In this document: one piece after another, positions 8,666 to 15,725 of the stretch
How positions within the stretch are numbered: the first letter of the stretch is position 1
Layout: the number at the start of each line of letters is the position of its first letter
Assembly (NCBI RefSeq): GCF_010500965.1
Contig: NZ_QVMI01000033.1
Coordinates: 1 to 64,000, forward strand
Reading direction: 5' to 3'
Length of the DNA stretch: 64,000 bases
From: Bacteroides sp. 51
GTDB taxonomy: Bacteria; Bacteroidota; Bacteroidia; Bacteroidales; Bacteroidaceae
The notes under the pieces: generated by a model
Seen by the model: only the letters and a program-made list of their open reading frames with translations
The model's database searches: none
What the model was told of the DNA's origin: nothing
Translations under genes and position numbers: made by a program

Positions 8666-10537
8666 ATGACAGTAGTTAAGAACAATGGCACAGCCGTAGC
8701 AGCAGTAGAGAAAGTGAACGAAGTAGTTACCGCAGTAGTGGTACAAAACCCCGTAGGTACTAAAACTAAATCCGTAAACATTGCATCGGACTTGATAGAA
8801 CCAAGCAATTATAACGCACGTAAAACCTTTGATGCGGATTCACTAAGTGAGTTGGCGCAGAACATCAATGTTCATGGTCTTATTCAACCCATAACGGTAC
8901 GTACAAGAGGTGACCGTTACGAAATCATTTGTGGAGAGCGTCGTTTCCGTGCCTGCCGGATGTTGAAACTTACAGAAATCCCTTGTATCATTCGGGAGAT
9001 AACGGATGAACAAGCGTATGACCTTTCAATCTCCGAGAATCTGCAAAGAGAAGATGTGCCCCCAATGGAAGCGGCAGAAGCATATAAACAACTTATCAGT
9101 ACAAAGCGATATGATATACCGAGCCTAGCCCTGCAATTTGGCAAGAGTGAAAAGAATATCTATCAAATGCTAAAACTTTGCGATCTTATCCCAAGTATTG
9201 CCAAACTCGTCAAAGAGGGAAAACTGACTGCATCGGCGGGAATAGTGATAAGCAAGTATGAGAAAAAGATACAAGAGGAAATTCTGAACGACCGTTTAGG
9301 TAAGGACGGCACAGGTGAATGGTGCTATATCTCCGCCGGAATGTTAGAAAATAGGATACAGAATTGCTACACAAGTAACCTTGATAATTACCAATTTGAT
9401 AAAACCAAGTGCCTGAAATGCGCTCACAATAGCAATAATTTCGACTTGTTCGCTGAGGGTAGCGGATGTGGTAAATGTACCAATAAAAAATGTTTATCGG
9501 ATAAGCAGAAGGCATACCTCGTAGAACAGGCTCAAGCCATAGCTCTTACAGATCCGAAACTTACCTTTATCGGGGAACAGTATGGTTATGAGAACGAGGC
9601 AACACAAATAGTCAAAAAAGGTGGATACGAGTTCAAGAATGTACAAACATATAATCTTCATTCATACCCAACCGCACCTAAAGCCCCACAAACGACCGAC
9701 TATAAAAAGACGGAAGATTATGATAAAGCACTAGCAAAACACAACAAGGCACAGGAGCAGTATGACAAGCAGACAGCACACCTTGAAGAACTCAAAGAGC
9801 AGGGTAAAATCCGTGTATATGCCAAGATTGGGGACAAGAAGGTAAATCTGTACTATAAAGAGGTAGCCACCAAAGATACTAAAAGCAACGAACAACTAAT
9901 TGACGAACTGACCGCCAAGAAGAAACGTAACAACGAAATTGCGAATGAAAAGACCGCAGAAGGTTTGAAAGAACTCTTACGTACGGAGCAGATACCGCAG
10001 TCGGCATTTACCCAAGACGAAGAAATAGCAATGTATTTCTTTATGTTGTCCAAGTTACGCCGTTGTCACTACCCAATAATAAGACTGAAAGAAAACGACT
10101 ATTACGGTTTGACAGATGAGAAGAAACTCAAAATAGCTTCTTCGCTGACCGAAGAACAGAAAGCCATCATCCGGCGTGATTATCTGTATGACCATCTAAC
10201 CGACTGCACCAATACGGTAGCTGATGAGAAAGGCAGTATATTATTGGCATTCTCAAAACAACATCTTCCTGAAAAGGCTGAGACGATTGTAAATACCCAT
10301 AAGGAAGAATATGGTAAGAAAAACGCTCGATTAGATGAACGTATCGCAGAACTGAAAAAAGCTGAAAAGAAAGCTAAAGCCAAGACTAAAGGGGAAAAGA
10401 CAGAGCAGACCGCTAAGGCAGCGAAGCACGAAGAAGCGGACGGGAAAGCGATAAAGAAAGGCAAAACTGCCAAGCAGACAGTAAAAGTAGCTGAACGATC
10501 CAAAGCCGAGGCGGTAGGGTGTGAATTACAGTATTAA
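8666..10537 (+). CDS. parB: ParB/Spo0J-family protein
   Basis: A 623-aa protein. After about 35 variable residues comes a full ParB N-terminal domain: 'NYNARKTFDADSLSELAQNI' motif, GLIQPITVR at 71-79 and the CTP-binding CGERRFRACR at 89-98. An HTH segment ('LALQFGKSEKNIYQMLKL') follows. The middle has a CxxC-rich patch (about residues 250-280: 'KCLKCAHN', 'GCGKCTNKKCL') that could bind zinc. The C-terminus is lysine- and alanine-rich and coiled-coil-like. ParB proteins bind centromere-like sites and slide as CTP-dependent clamps. Here, without a ParA next to it, it may act in element maintenance or gene control. It heads a small operon with three short genes. Confidence 0.88.
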   Translation: MTVVKNNGTAVAAVEKVNEVVTAVVVQNPVGTKTKSVNIASDLIEPSNYNARKTFDADSLSELAQNINVHGLIQPITVRTRGDRYEIICGERRFRACRMLKLTEIPCIIREITDEQAYDLSISENLQREDVPPMEAAEAYKQLISTKRYDIPSLALQFGKSEKNIYQMLKLCDLIPSIAKLVKEGKLTASAGIVISKYEKKIQEEILNDRLGKDGTGEWCYISAGMLENRIQNCYTSNLDNYQFDKTKCLKCAHNSNNFDLFAEGSGCGKCTNKKCLSDKQKAYLVEQAQAIALTDPKLTFIGEQYGYENEATQIVKKGGYEFKNVQTYNLHSYPTAPKAPQTTDYKKTEDYDKALAKHNKAQEQYDKQTAHLEELKEQGKIRVYAKIGDKKVNLYYKEVATKDTKSNEQLIDELTAKKKRNNEIANEKTAEGLKELLRTEQIPQSAFTQDEEIAMYFFMLSKLRRCHYPIIRLKENDYYGLTDEKKLKIASSLTEEQKAIIRRDYLYDHLTDCTNTVADEKGSILLAFSKQHLPEKAETIVNTHKEEYGKKNARLDERIAELKKAEKKAKAKTKGEKTEQTAKAAKHEEADGKAIKKGKTAKQTVKVAERSKAEAVGCELQY

Positions 10538-10579
10538 CAGGGGTAGGAGCAATCCTACCCTAATAAATAAGCAACATTA

Positions 10580-10912
10580 ATGAACGCAATAGCAATAAAA
10601 TTCGTAAAGTGGGATGTCCAACCACTTGAAAATTTTACAGGGTCAAAAGTGTATGAACTTCGGCAGAGGTTGAACACAGGAAAGAAAATCGACCGGGACG
10701 AAAAGAACTGGATAACTGAAAAAGTAAATAACAACACCTATTTCAAAAGTGCCATTCCACTCGGTGGTTGGTGTTTTGACTTTTCGGACGTATTAAAAAC
10801 CTATGTAGTGAAACAGTACGGTAGTTACCAGGAATATAGAGCGATAGACAAAACTAGTTTACGAGCCATGTTATACGGGCGTATAGACAAAATAATGGAG
10901 GTTACAGCATGA
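10580..10912 (+). CDS. Hypothetical protein in the parB operon
   Basis: A 110-aa soluble protein of unknown function. A mixed pattern ('FTGSKVYELRQRLNTGKKIDRDEKNWI') is typical of small proteins found behind parB-like genes of Bacteroides conjugative elements, where they are conserved but unstudied. It begins 42 bp after parB, and its stop codon overlaps the next start as ATGA, which indicates translational coupling. Confidence 0.7.
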   Translation: MNAIAIKFVKWDVQPLENFTGSKVYELRQRLNTGKKIDRDEKNWITEKVNNNTYFKSAIPLGGWCFDFSDVLKTYVVKQYGSYQEYRAIDKTSLRAMLYGRIDKIMEVTA

Positions 10913-11088
10913 TAGTTTTCGTATTATTTCAGACAGATATATACCGTACAAGAGCAAGCCGTGTATTTTTCGGTGTTTTCACTTCCGAGGCGAAAGCGAT
11001 AGATTATGCCAAAGAAAATGGCTTATATAGCCACAGGGCAGAAGTCGAAATAATCGAATGTGAAACGGACAAATACGGGGAAGTATGA
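10909..11088 (+). CDS. Short 59-aa hypothetical protein, translationally coupled
   Basis: A 59-residue frame beginning MIVFVLFQTDIY and ending DKYGEV. Both ends overlap neighbours by ATGA (start overlaps the upstream stop at 10909-10912, stop overlaps the downstream ATG at 11085-11088). Such double coupling strongly supports that it is translated. The middle 'FTSEAKAIDYAKENG' resembles short alpha/beta proteins that report on small ligands, but no family can be named. Confidence 0.65.
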   Translation: MIVFVLFQTDIYRTRASRVFFGVFTSEAKAIDYAKENGLYSHRAEVEIIECETDKYGEV

Positions 11089-11312
11089 GAATAGACATAT
11101 ACACAGACAATCCCATTATAGCCAATCAGCAGGATTATTATGCTCTGGAGGAACTTTTGCATGAAATAGAACCCGACTGCCACAGCATAGAACTTCGGCA
11201 GGAAGTAGTAATAATCGAGAATTTGAGTCGTAGAACATTCAAATATCCACGCTATCCCTCTGCCGAGTGGGTGGCTGACCGGTTGCGTTATATGGTTGAA
11301 AACGGACTGTAA
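11085..11312 (+). CDS. Hypothetical protein ending the parB operon
   Basis: A 75-aa acidic protein (MRIDIYTDNPIIAN start), no membrane segment, no recognised family. It is coupled to the upstream 59-aa gene by a 4-bp overlap and followed after 32 bp by a strong terminator, so it closes the parB operon. Confidence 0.65.
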   Translation: MRIDIYTDNPIIANQQDYYALEELLHEIEPDCHSIELRQEVVIIENLSRRTFKYPRYPSAEWVADRLRYMVENGL

Positions 11313-11344
11313 ATATGCTTTAAAGACGATTTAGGCGCATGAAT

Positions 11345-11376
11345 CCGGGCGGAAACCTTGCCCGGACTTCTTTTTC
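11345..11376 (+). terminator. Rho-independent terminator of the parB operon
   Basis: Perfect 6-bp stem CCGGGC (11345-11350) and GCCCGG (11360-11365), 9-nt loop, followed by ACTTCTTTTT. It lies directly after the last gene of the operon. Confidence 0.75.
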
Positions 11377-11391
11377 CATGAGCAGTAAGCG

Positions 11392-11459
11392 AAGCTTTAT
11401 GCGGGAGAAAAAGAAGCAAAAAGCCGGAAAGAAGAATGACTCCCCACTATTTTTTAAGC
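11392..11459 (+). repeat. 68-bp direct repeat, left copy
   Basis: This segment from AAGCTTTATGCGGG to TTTTTTAAGC recurs at 14996-15063 in the same orientation with 4 mismatches in 68 bases. The two copies bracket exactly the three-gene patatin/MBL cassette, whose genes run opposite to the flanking genes. It marks an insertion boundary. Confidence 0.85.
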
Positions 11460-11501
11460 TATGATTCACTGTTTAATGGAGAACTAGTATAAACAAGTGG
11501 G

Positions 11502-12362
11502 TTACACAGTACATTTAGGTGTAAATCTTTTTGTCGAACTAACGTCTTCACTATTGTTTTTTAGATTATATGCTTTTACATTATTATCTTCTCCGCATGT
11601 AATAATTACATCTCCAGTTTTTGTAGTAAATAAGGTTACGCCTTCTTGATAAAGCAGATTTCTAATTTCTTGTTTAGGATGCTCATATTGGTTACTAAAA
11701 TCGGAGGAACAAATAGCAATCTTTGGTTTGATTTTCTGTATAAATTCTCTGGATGTAAATCCATTATCAGCTCCGTGATGTGCCAATATCATAACGTCAG
11801 TTTCACTATTGGCCATGCCGCAACTCATTATTCTGCTTGCGATTGCAGCATCTTCACAATCACCAAGACTTAATACTGTAAATCGACCTGCTCTGAATAA
11901 CTGCACAATAGAATTATCATTATGATTATCTGCTTCTGATGTAGGGTTATATATAATATTATTATATTTTAATCTTGTACCAGGTTCCAAACTAGTGACA
12001 AAATTGTGTGATACCTCACATCTGCTGATATAATTAGCAGAACAATACTCTTTTATTGCCTTCAAAGAGTTTTTTCCACAATGTGTATCTGGTGCATAGC
12101 CTGGATGAACTATTCTTTTGGGTTTTAGATACTGTAAGATCAATTTCAGCTCCTCATAGTTGCAATGATCTTGATCCCAGCTAGTAATGTGCAAACAATC
12201 TATCGTGTCACAGCCAGTTATTTTCATTTCTGCTAAAATCTTCGGCCCATTTACCTCATTTATGCGTGCCTCAATAAGTGTAAAATGATTATCTACACTA
12301 TATGAAAACGAAGAACCTGGTGTGCTCAGTTGGTAAGCTCTGAATCTCGTGTTTTTTGTCAT
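11502..12362 (-). CDS. Metallo-beta-lactamase-fold protein, ComEC-like, degenerate first motif
   Basis: A 286-aa soluble MBL-fold protein with no signal peptide. Recognisable parts are the metal-binding region SWDQDH (61-66), the D168 of 'LSLGDCED' and the HHG at 195-197 ('ILAHHGAD'), followed by 'AICSS' and 'YEHPKQEI' as in the ComEC/Rec2 MBL family. The first histidine of HxDxDH is serine here (S61), so metal site 1 may be incomplete while D65, H66 and H195 remain. It is the last gene of the cassette, 7 bp behind the patatin gene. It could be a weakened hydrolase or a regulatory paralogue of the 355-aa MBL protein. Confidence 0.82.
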   Translation of the reverse strand: MTKNTRFRAYQLSTPGSSFSYSVDNHFTLIEARINEVNGPKILAEMKITGCDTIDCLHITSWDQDHCNYEELKLILQYLKPKRIVHPGYAPDTHCGKNSLKAIKEYCSANYISRCEVSHNFVTSLEPGTRLKYNNIIYNPTSEADNHNDNSIVQLFRAGRFTVLSLGDCEDAAIASRIMSCGMANSETDVMILAHHGADNGFTSREFIQKIKPKIAICSSDFSNQYEHPKQEIRNLLYQEGVTLFTTKTGDVIITCGEDNNVKAYNLKNNSEDVSSTKRFTPKCTV

Positions 12363-12369
12363 TTCTATA

Positions 12370-13662
12370 TTAGGTATTTACTATTAAATATGGTAGATAT
12401 AACCTTATTTGGATTTCTGTTAACCAGTTAGAATGTTTAATAAGCGCCTCAATTTGCTTTTGTTTTAAGGAAGTTAGATTTGTACTAACAGCCTTGGCTA
12501 CATTATGCTCTTCCTTAGTTGGCATAATCGCCACTAATTCTTGCCATTTTATGTTTTGTTTTAAATGCTCCATTAAATTTATTGAAGCAGCAGAGCTTAT
12601 GGTACGATCCTTACTTTTTAAATAAGTAACATCCTCTTCATTGATATTGTGGCATTTATATAATTCTGGAGCGATATTGTCTTTTGCTATATTGTCAATA
12701 AATCCTCGAATTGGTCGATCACTGACATCCCACTCTAATGATAAATAAGCGTATCTCATGTAATTGCCATGTTTAGAATAGATATTATTTCGCATTTGGA
12801 ACGTTTTAATACGTCTCATCATTATATTAGCTGTTTTGACAAGCATTAAAGGTATATTAAATGCCCATTTTGCACTCATATCTCCAACGCCGGCATCACT
12901 TACTATTATATACTGTGTGTGATAACTACTATACTCTTCACTCAATTTATGTGCACCTTGGTTATCATATAATCCGCCATCAATCAGCAGAGGTTTCTTT
13001 TCCCCTTTTTTGAAAGGGACATTATAATACTTTTTATTAATTTTGACTGGAGAGAAAGCAAATGGCACACAAGATGATGCCATTACAGCATCTGCCACAG
13101 GAAATTCCTCATGGTTAAAAATAATTTCCTTATTCTCCCCCTCATATTTATACCCTGCCATTTTCATTTGTGAAAATGTAAACAAGGTTCCTGTTGCTAC
13201 ATCTGTTGAATTAATGGCAATCAAGGGTTTAGTAGGGAAGTTAGATAGTTTTGATTTTTTAAAAAACAATCTGTTATATGATTTCTTAATCCAGAAACTA
13301 AGATGAAGTAGCTGGTAACCAAAGAAAAATAAGAGCAACAAACAAGGGAATAATGCCCACCATCCTAAAAAATATATTGATAGGATTATCAATAGAACAA
13401 CTACAATTAGGTTGATTATTGAACTTGTCAACACTCCTTTTTGTAACTTCCGCATAAATGATTGCTCAAAATCATCATAATTATCCTTATTCAAAGCATA
13501 GTATGCAGAAGTGATAGAACCTCCTGAAACTGATGAAATAACATCTATATTATCCAGTATTCCTAATCTGTTTAATGCTCTTAACGTCCCAATATGATAG
13601 GCCGCTGCTCTGTATCCTCCACCGGATAATGCTAATCCTATTTTTTCTGTATTTTTTGCCAT
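12370..13662 (-). CDS. Patatin-like phospholipase with internal membrane hairpin
   Basis: A 430-aa patatin-family protein. The oxyanion loop GGGYR is at 14-18, the nucleophile Ser46 lies in SVSGGS (44-49) and the catalytic Asp228 in DGG (228-230). Between nucleophile and dyad aspartate sits an unusual strongly hydrophobic block of about 45 residues (82-126) that can form two membrane helices, so the enzyme is probably anchored to the inner membrane. Patatins hydrolyse phospholipid acyl esters, and as effectors in CBASS and other defence systems (CapV) they destroy membranes. Here it is the middle gene of a tight operon (gaps of 11 and 7 bp) between two MBL-fold proteins. No cyclase or CD-NTase is present. 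Confidence 0.9.
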   Translation of the reverse strand: MAKNTEKIGLALSGGGYRAAAYHIGTLRALNRLGILDNIDVISSVSGGSITSAYYALNKDNYDDFEQSFMRKLQKGVLTSSIINLIVVVLLIILSIYFLGWWALFPCLLLLFFFGYQLLHLSFWIKKSYNRLFFKKSKLSNFPTKPLIAINSTDVATGTLFTFSQMKMAGYKYEGENKEIIFNHEEFPVADAVMASSCVPFAFSPVKINKKYYNVPFKKGEKKPLLIDGGLYDNQGAHKLSEEYSSYHTQYIIVSDAGVGDMSAKWAFNIPLMLVKTANIMMRRIKTFQMRNNIYSKHGNYMRYAYLSLEWDVSDRPIRGFIDNIAKDNIAPELYKCHNINEEDVTYLKSKDRTISSAASINLMEHLKQNIKWQELVAIMPTKEEHNVAKAVSTNLTSLKQKQIEALIKHSNWLTEIQIRLYLPYLIVNT

Positions 13663-13673
13663 ATTTTATAGCT

Positions 13674-14741
13674 TTATAAAGACGTTGCTGAAGAATAATC
13701 AGTTCTTGCGTTTGTGCCTATGTGATACCATATATTACCATGCTTATGCGTTGAATACACTCCTTCTCCGCATTGTTTCAATGCATTAACAACTGCCTGG
13801 CTTAAATAGCACCCTATTTTTTCTGTGGAAATATAAGATATGCTTGGTTTGATATAACTTATCATGTCATTATCTAAATTATATTTGCTCCCGTGATGAG
13901 GGACTTTTAACCAATATACATTCTTAATTGTGTTTTTATCTTGCGTATATTTTAGATTATCTATTGCAGCTCGACCTGCATCCCCCATGAATAGGAATAT
14001 CTTTGCATCATCGGGTTTAAATACAAAAATCACGCTGCTTTGATTGTGGCTAGATGGATCGTCACCTGCATCATCTAATGTTTTGCTATATACTTTACCT
14101 TCCTTTAACGTTACAGTAGAATCTTCTTCCTCTGATGTGGTGTAATCTTTACAATCTAGTTCATTTCGAAAATTTGGAACAAGGCTTTCGTAATACGATA
14201 CAGAGGGACCTATCACTTCTATGTGAGAATCGAAAGCAAATGCACTATATGGTTGTTTACTATGGTCACCAGCATCAGAAAAAGGCTCAACCCAATTTAT
14301 CTTGTGAGTTAGGCCATCCAAAATATCAAGCATATTTTTAGCCCCAAGATCAAATACCGAACGAGCTCTAACTTTTAAGGTCTCAGTCTTAGTAATACGC
14401 TTGACCTGTCCCAATAAAATATGATCAGCTGGATCATGAACCCAGAATTCCGCAATCTCAATCTTGTCTTTTGTGTTATCTCTTATTTGTTCAAGAAGAT
14501 AAATGAACCCACCAAAGTGATCTTTATCACAGTGGCTACATATTGCTAAATCTATTCTATTTTTCTTATACCGTGCTTTGATAAAATCTATAATAGTTTT
14601 ACCATCACTATAGTTTCCGGCATCAACAAGAACAACATAGTCATTCTCATTCTCGTCATAAAAGTGAATCAAGCAAGCATCAGCTGCCTTTACATTTAAT
14701 AGGTCAATTTCATATTTTGTTATTTTCATAAATAAAAGCAT
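13674..14741 (-). CDS. ComEC/Rec2-like metallo-beta-lactamase-fold hydrolase
   Basis: A 355-aa soluble MBL-fold protein and first gene of the cassette. The metal site is complete: H70-x-D72-x-D74-H75 ('SHCDKDHFGG'), D254 in 'FMGDAG' and H282-H283 in 'VPHHGS'. This layout is that of the ComEC/Rec2 MBL domain without the ComEC membrane channel. Members may be nucleases or phosphodiesterases. A loop rich in acidic residues (200-235) is inserted before the GDAG motif. An alternative start at residue 5 (14729) would give MKITKYEID, which looks equally natural. Confidence 0.85.
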   Translation of the reverse strand: MLLFMKITKYEIDLLNVKAADACLIHFYDENENDYVVLVDAGNYSDGKTIIDFIKARYKKNRIDLAICSHCDKDHFGGFIYLLEQIRDNTKDKIEIAEFWVHDPADHILLGQVKRITKTETLKVRARSVFDLGAKNMLDILDGLTHKINWVEPFSDAGDHSKQPYSAFAFDSHIEVIGPSVSYYESLVPNFRNELDCKDYTTSEEEDSTVTLKEGKVYSKTLDDAGDDPSSHNQSSVIFVFKPDDAKIFLFMGDAGRAAIDNLKYTQDKNTIKNVYWLKVPHHGSKYNLDNDMISYIKPSISYISTEKIGCYLSQAVVNALKQCGEGVYSTHKHGNIWYHIGTNARTDYSSATSL

Positions 14742-15240
14742 TTTAAGAACTATTCACAAAATAAGTGCCACATGTTTAAAAAGTGAAAAAGTGTCACTTG
14801 CCCGACAAAATGGCAGTAAATAACATGTAAACGGTTACTCTCATTGTGTAGATAGTGGTAGTAATATCTTAAAGCCTTTACTTTTATCTATATTAGGTTT
14901 TCGTTTAACTACTCTTGAAGCTCTCTATATTTCTGTTTGAACCATTGGATAACACTAGTGTCATTGATGAACAATATAAAATCAAATGGAGAGAAAAGCT
15001 TTATGCGGGAGAAAAAGAAGCAAAAAGCCGAAGAGAAGAATGACTCCCCACTAATTTTCAAGCAAAGTTACAGGAAATCACTCACAAGTTGCAAGGTCAG
15101 GCACTCCGTAGGAGTATTTCCGGCAACAATCTCCACACTTTTGAGGTAGTATTCTTACCCAAAACCTTGCACGAAGTGAGCGCATTTCCTGTGGGCGTGA
15201 AAGCAAAAAAATAGTGTTTAATCATTTAATATTTTGCGTC
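14742..15240. other. 499-bp non-coding stretch between the cassette and radC
   Basis: No gene is supported. It holds the upstream region of the cassette (minus direction, no clear TAnnTTTG box; a one-base-short TATTTTG lies near 14758 on the minus strand), then the right copy of the 68-bp repeat (14996-15063). A radC leader follows, with a short hairpin around 15102-15116 (ACTCCGTAGGAGT) and CCTTGCACGAAGTGAGCGCATTT-like blocks near 15165-15186 that faintly recall the parB and ardA leaders. Confidence 0.5.
14996..15063 (+). repeat. 68-bp direct repeat, right copy
   Basis: Copy of 11392-11459 in the same orientation with 64 of 68 identical bases. Together they bracket the patatin/MBL cassette. 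The four differences show the duplication is not brand new. Confidence 0.85.
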
Positions 15241-15693
15241 ATGAAAGTAGATTATTTTTTCATTCCGGAGATTACCGTGTCTTACAAAGACCAGGTGAAA
15301 GCATCAGAGCGTTTCGTAGTTAAAAGTTCTTTGGATGCTTCCAAAATATTTGCTGAAGTTTTTAAGGATTGCATGCAACATCACGAAGAAATATATGCGA
15401 TGTTCCTGAACCGTGCCAACCGTGTGTTAGGTATATTATGCGTTGGCAAGGGCGGATTAAGCGAGGTTACTGTCGATACTCGTATAATCCTGCAAACCGC
15501 CCTGAAAGCAAACAGCGCAGCTGTTATGATTTGCCATAACCATCCGAGTGGCGCAACACTGCCTAGTCGGCAGGATATTGCGCTGACCGAGCGGCTAAAA
15601 GCAGGCTGTCAAACAGTCGGAGTTCAACTATTAGACCACCTGATAATTACGGACGAAACTTATACAAGTTTTACAGATGAAGGGCTTTTGTAG
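15241..15693 (+). CDS. radC: RadC-like JAB/MPN-domain protein
   Basis: 150 aa from the preferred ATG at 15241 (an upstream in-frame start at 15214 adds only nine unconserved residues). The JAMM signature is intact: H99-x-H101 in 'HNHPSG' and D112. RadC-like JAB proteins are very common in Bacteroides and proteobacterial mobile elements; biochemical function is unproven despite the name. The N-terminal helix-hairpin-helix of chromosomal RadC is absent, as usual for mobile-element copies. It is followed at once by a terminator and stands alone on the plus strand, facing the tra operon end. Confidence 0.88.
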   Translation: MKVDYFFIPEITVSYKDQVKASERFVVKSSLDASKIFAEVFKDCMQHHEEIYAMFLNRANRVLGILCVGKGGLSEVTVDTRIILQTALKANSAAVMICHNHPSGATLPSRQDIALTERLKAGCQTVGVQLLDHLIITDETYTSFTDEGLL

Positions 15694-15703
15694 CCCTTTT
15701 TTT
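15681..15703 (+). terminator. Terminator of radC, overlapping its stop codon
   Basis: Stem AGGGCT (15681-15686) and AGCCCT (15692-15697) with loop TTTGT, followed by a run of T. The radC stop codon lies in the 3' arm. The tra operon ends 23 bp further on from the other side, so the hairpin may serve both directions. Confidence 0.7.
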
Positions 15704-15725
15704 GCTCATCATCCACATGCACAGC

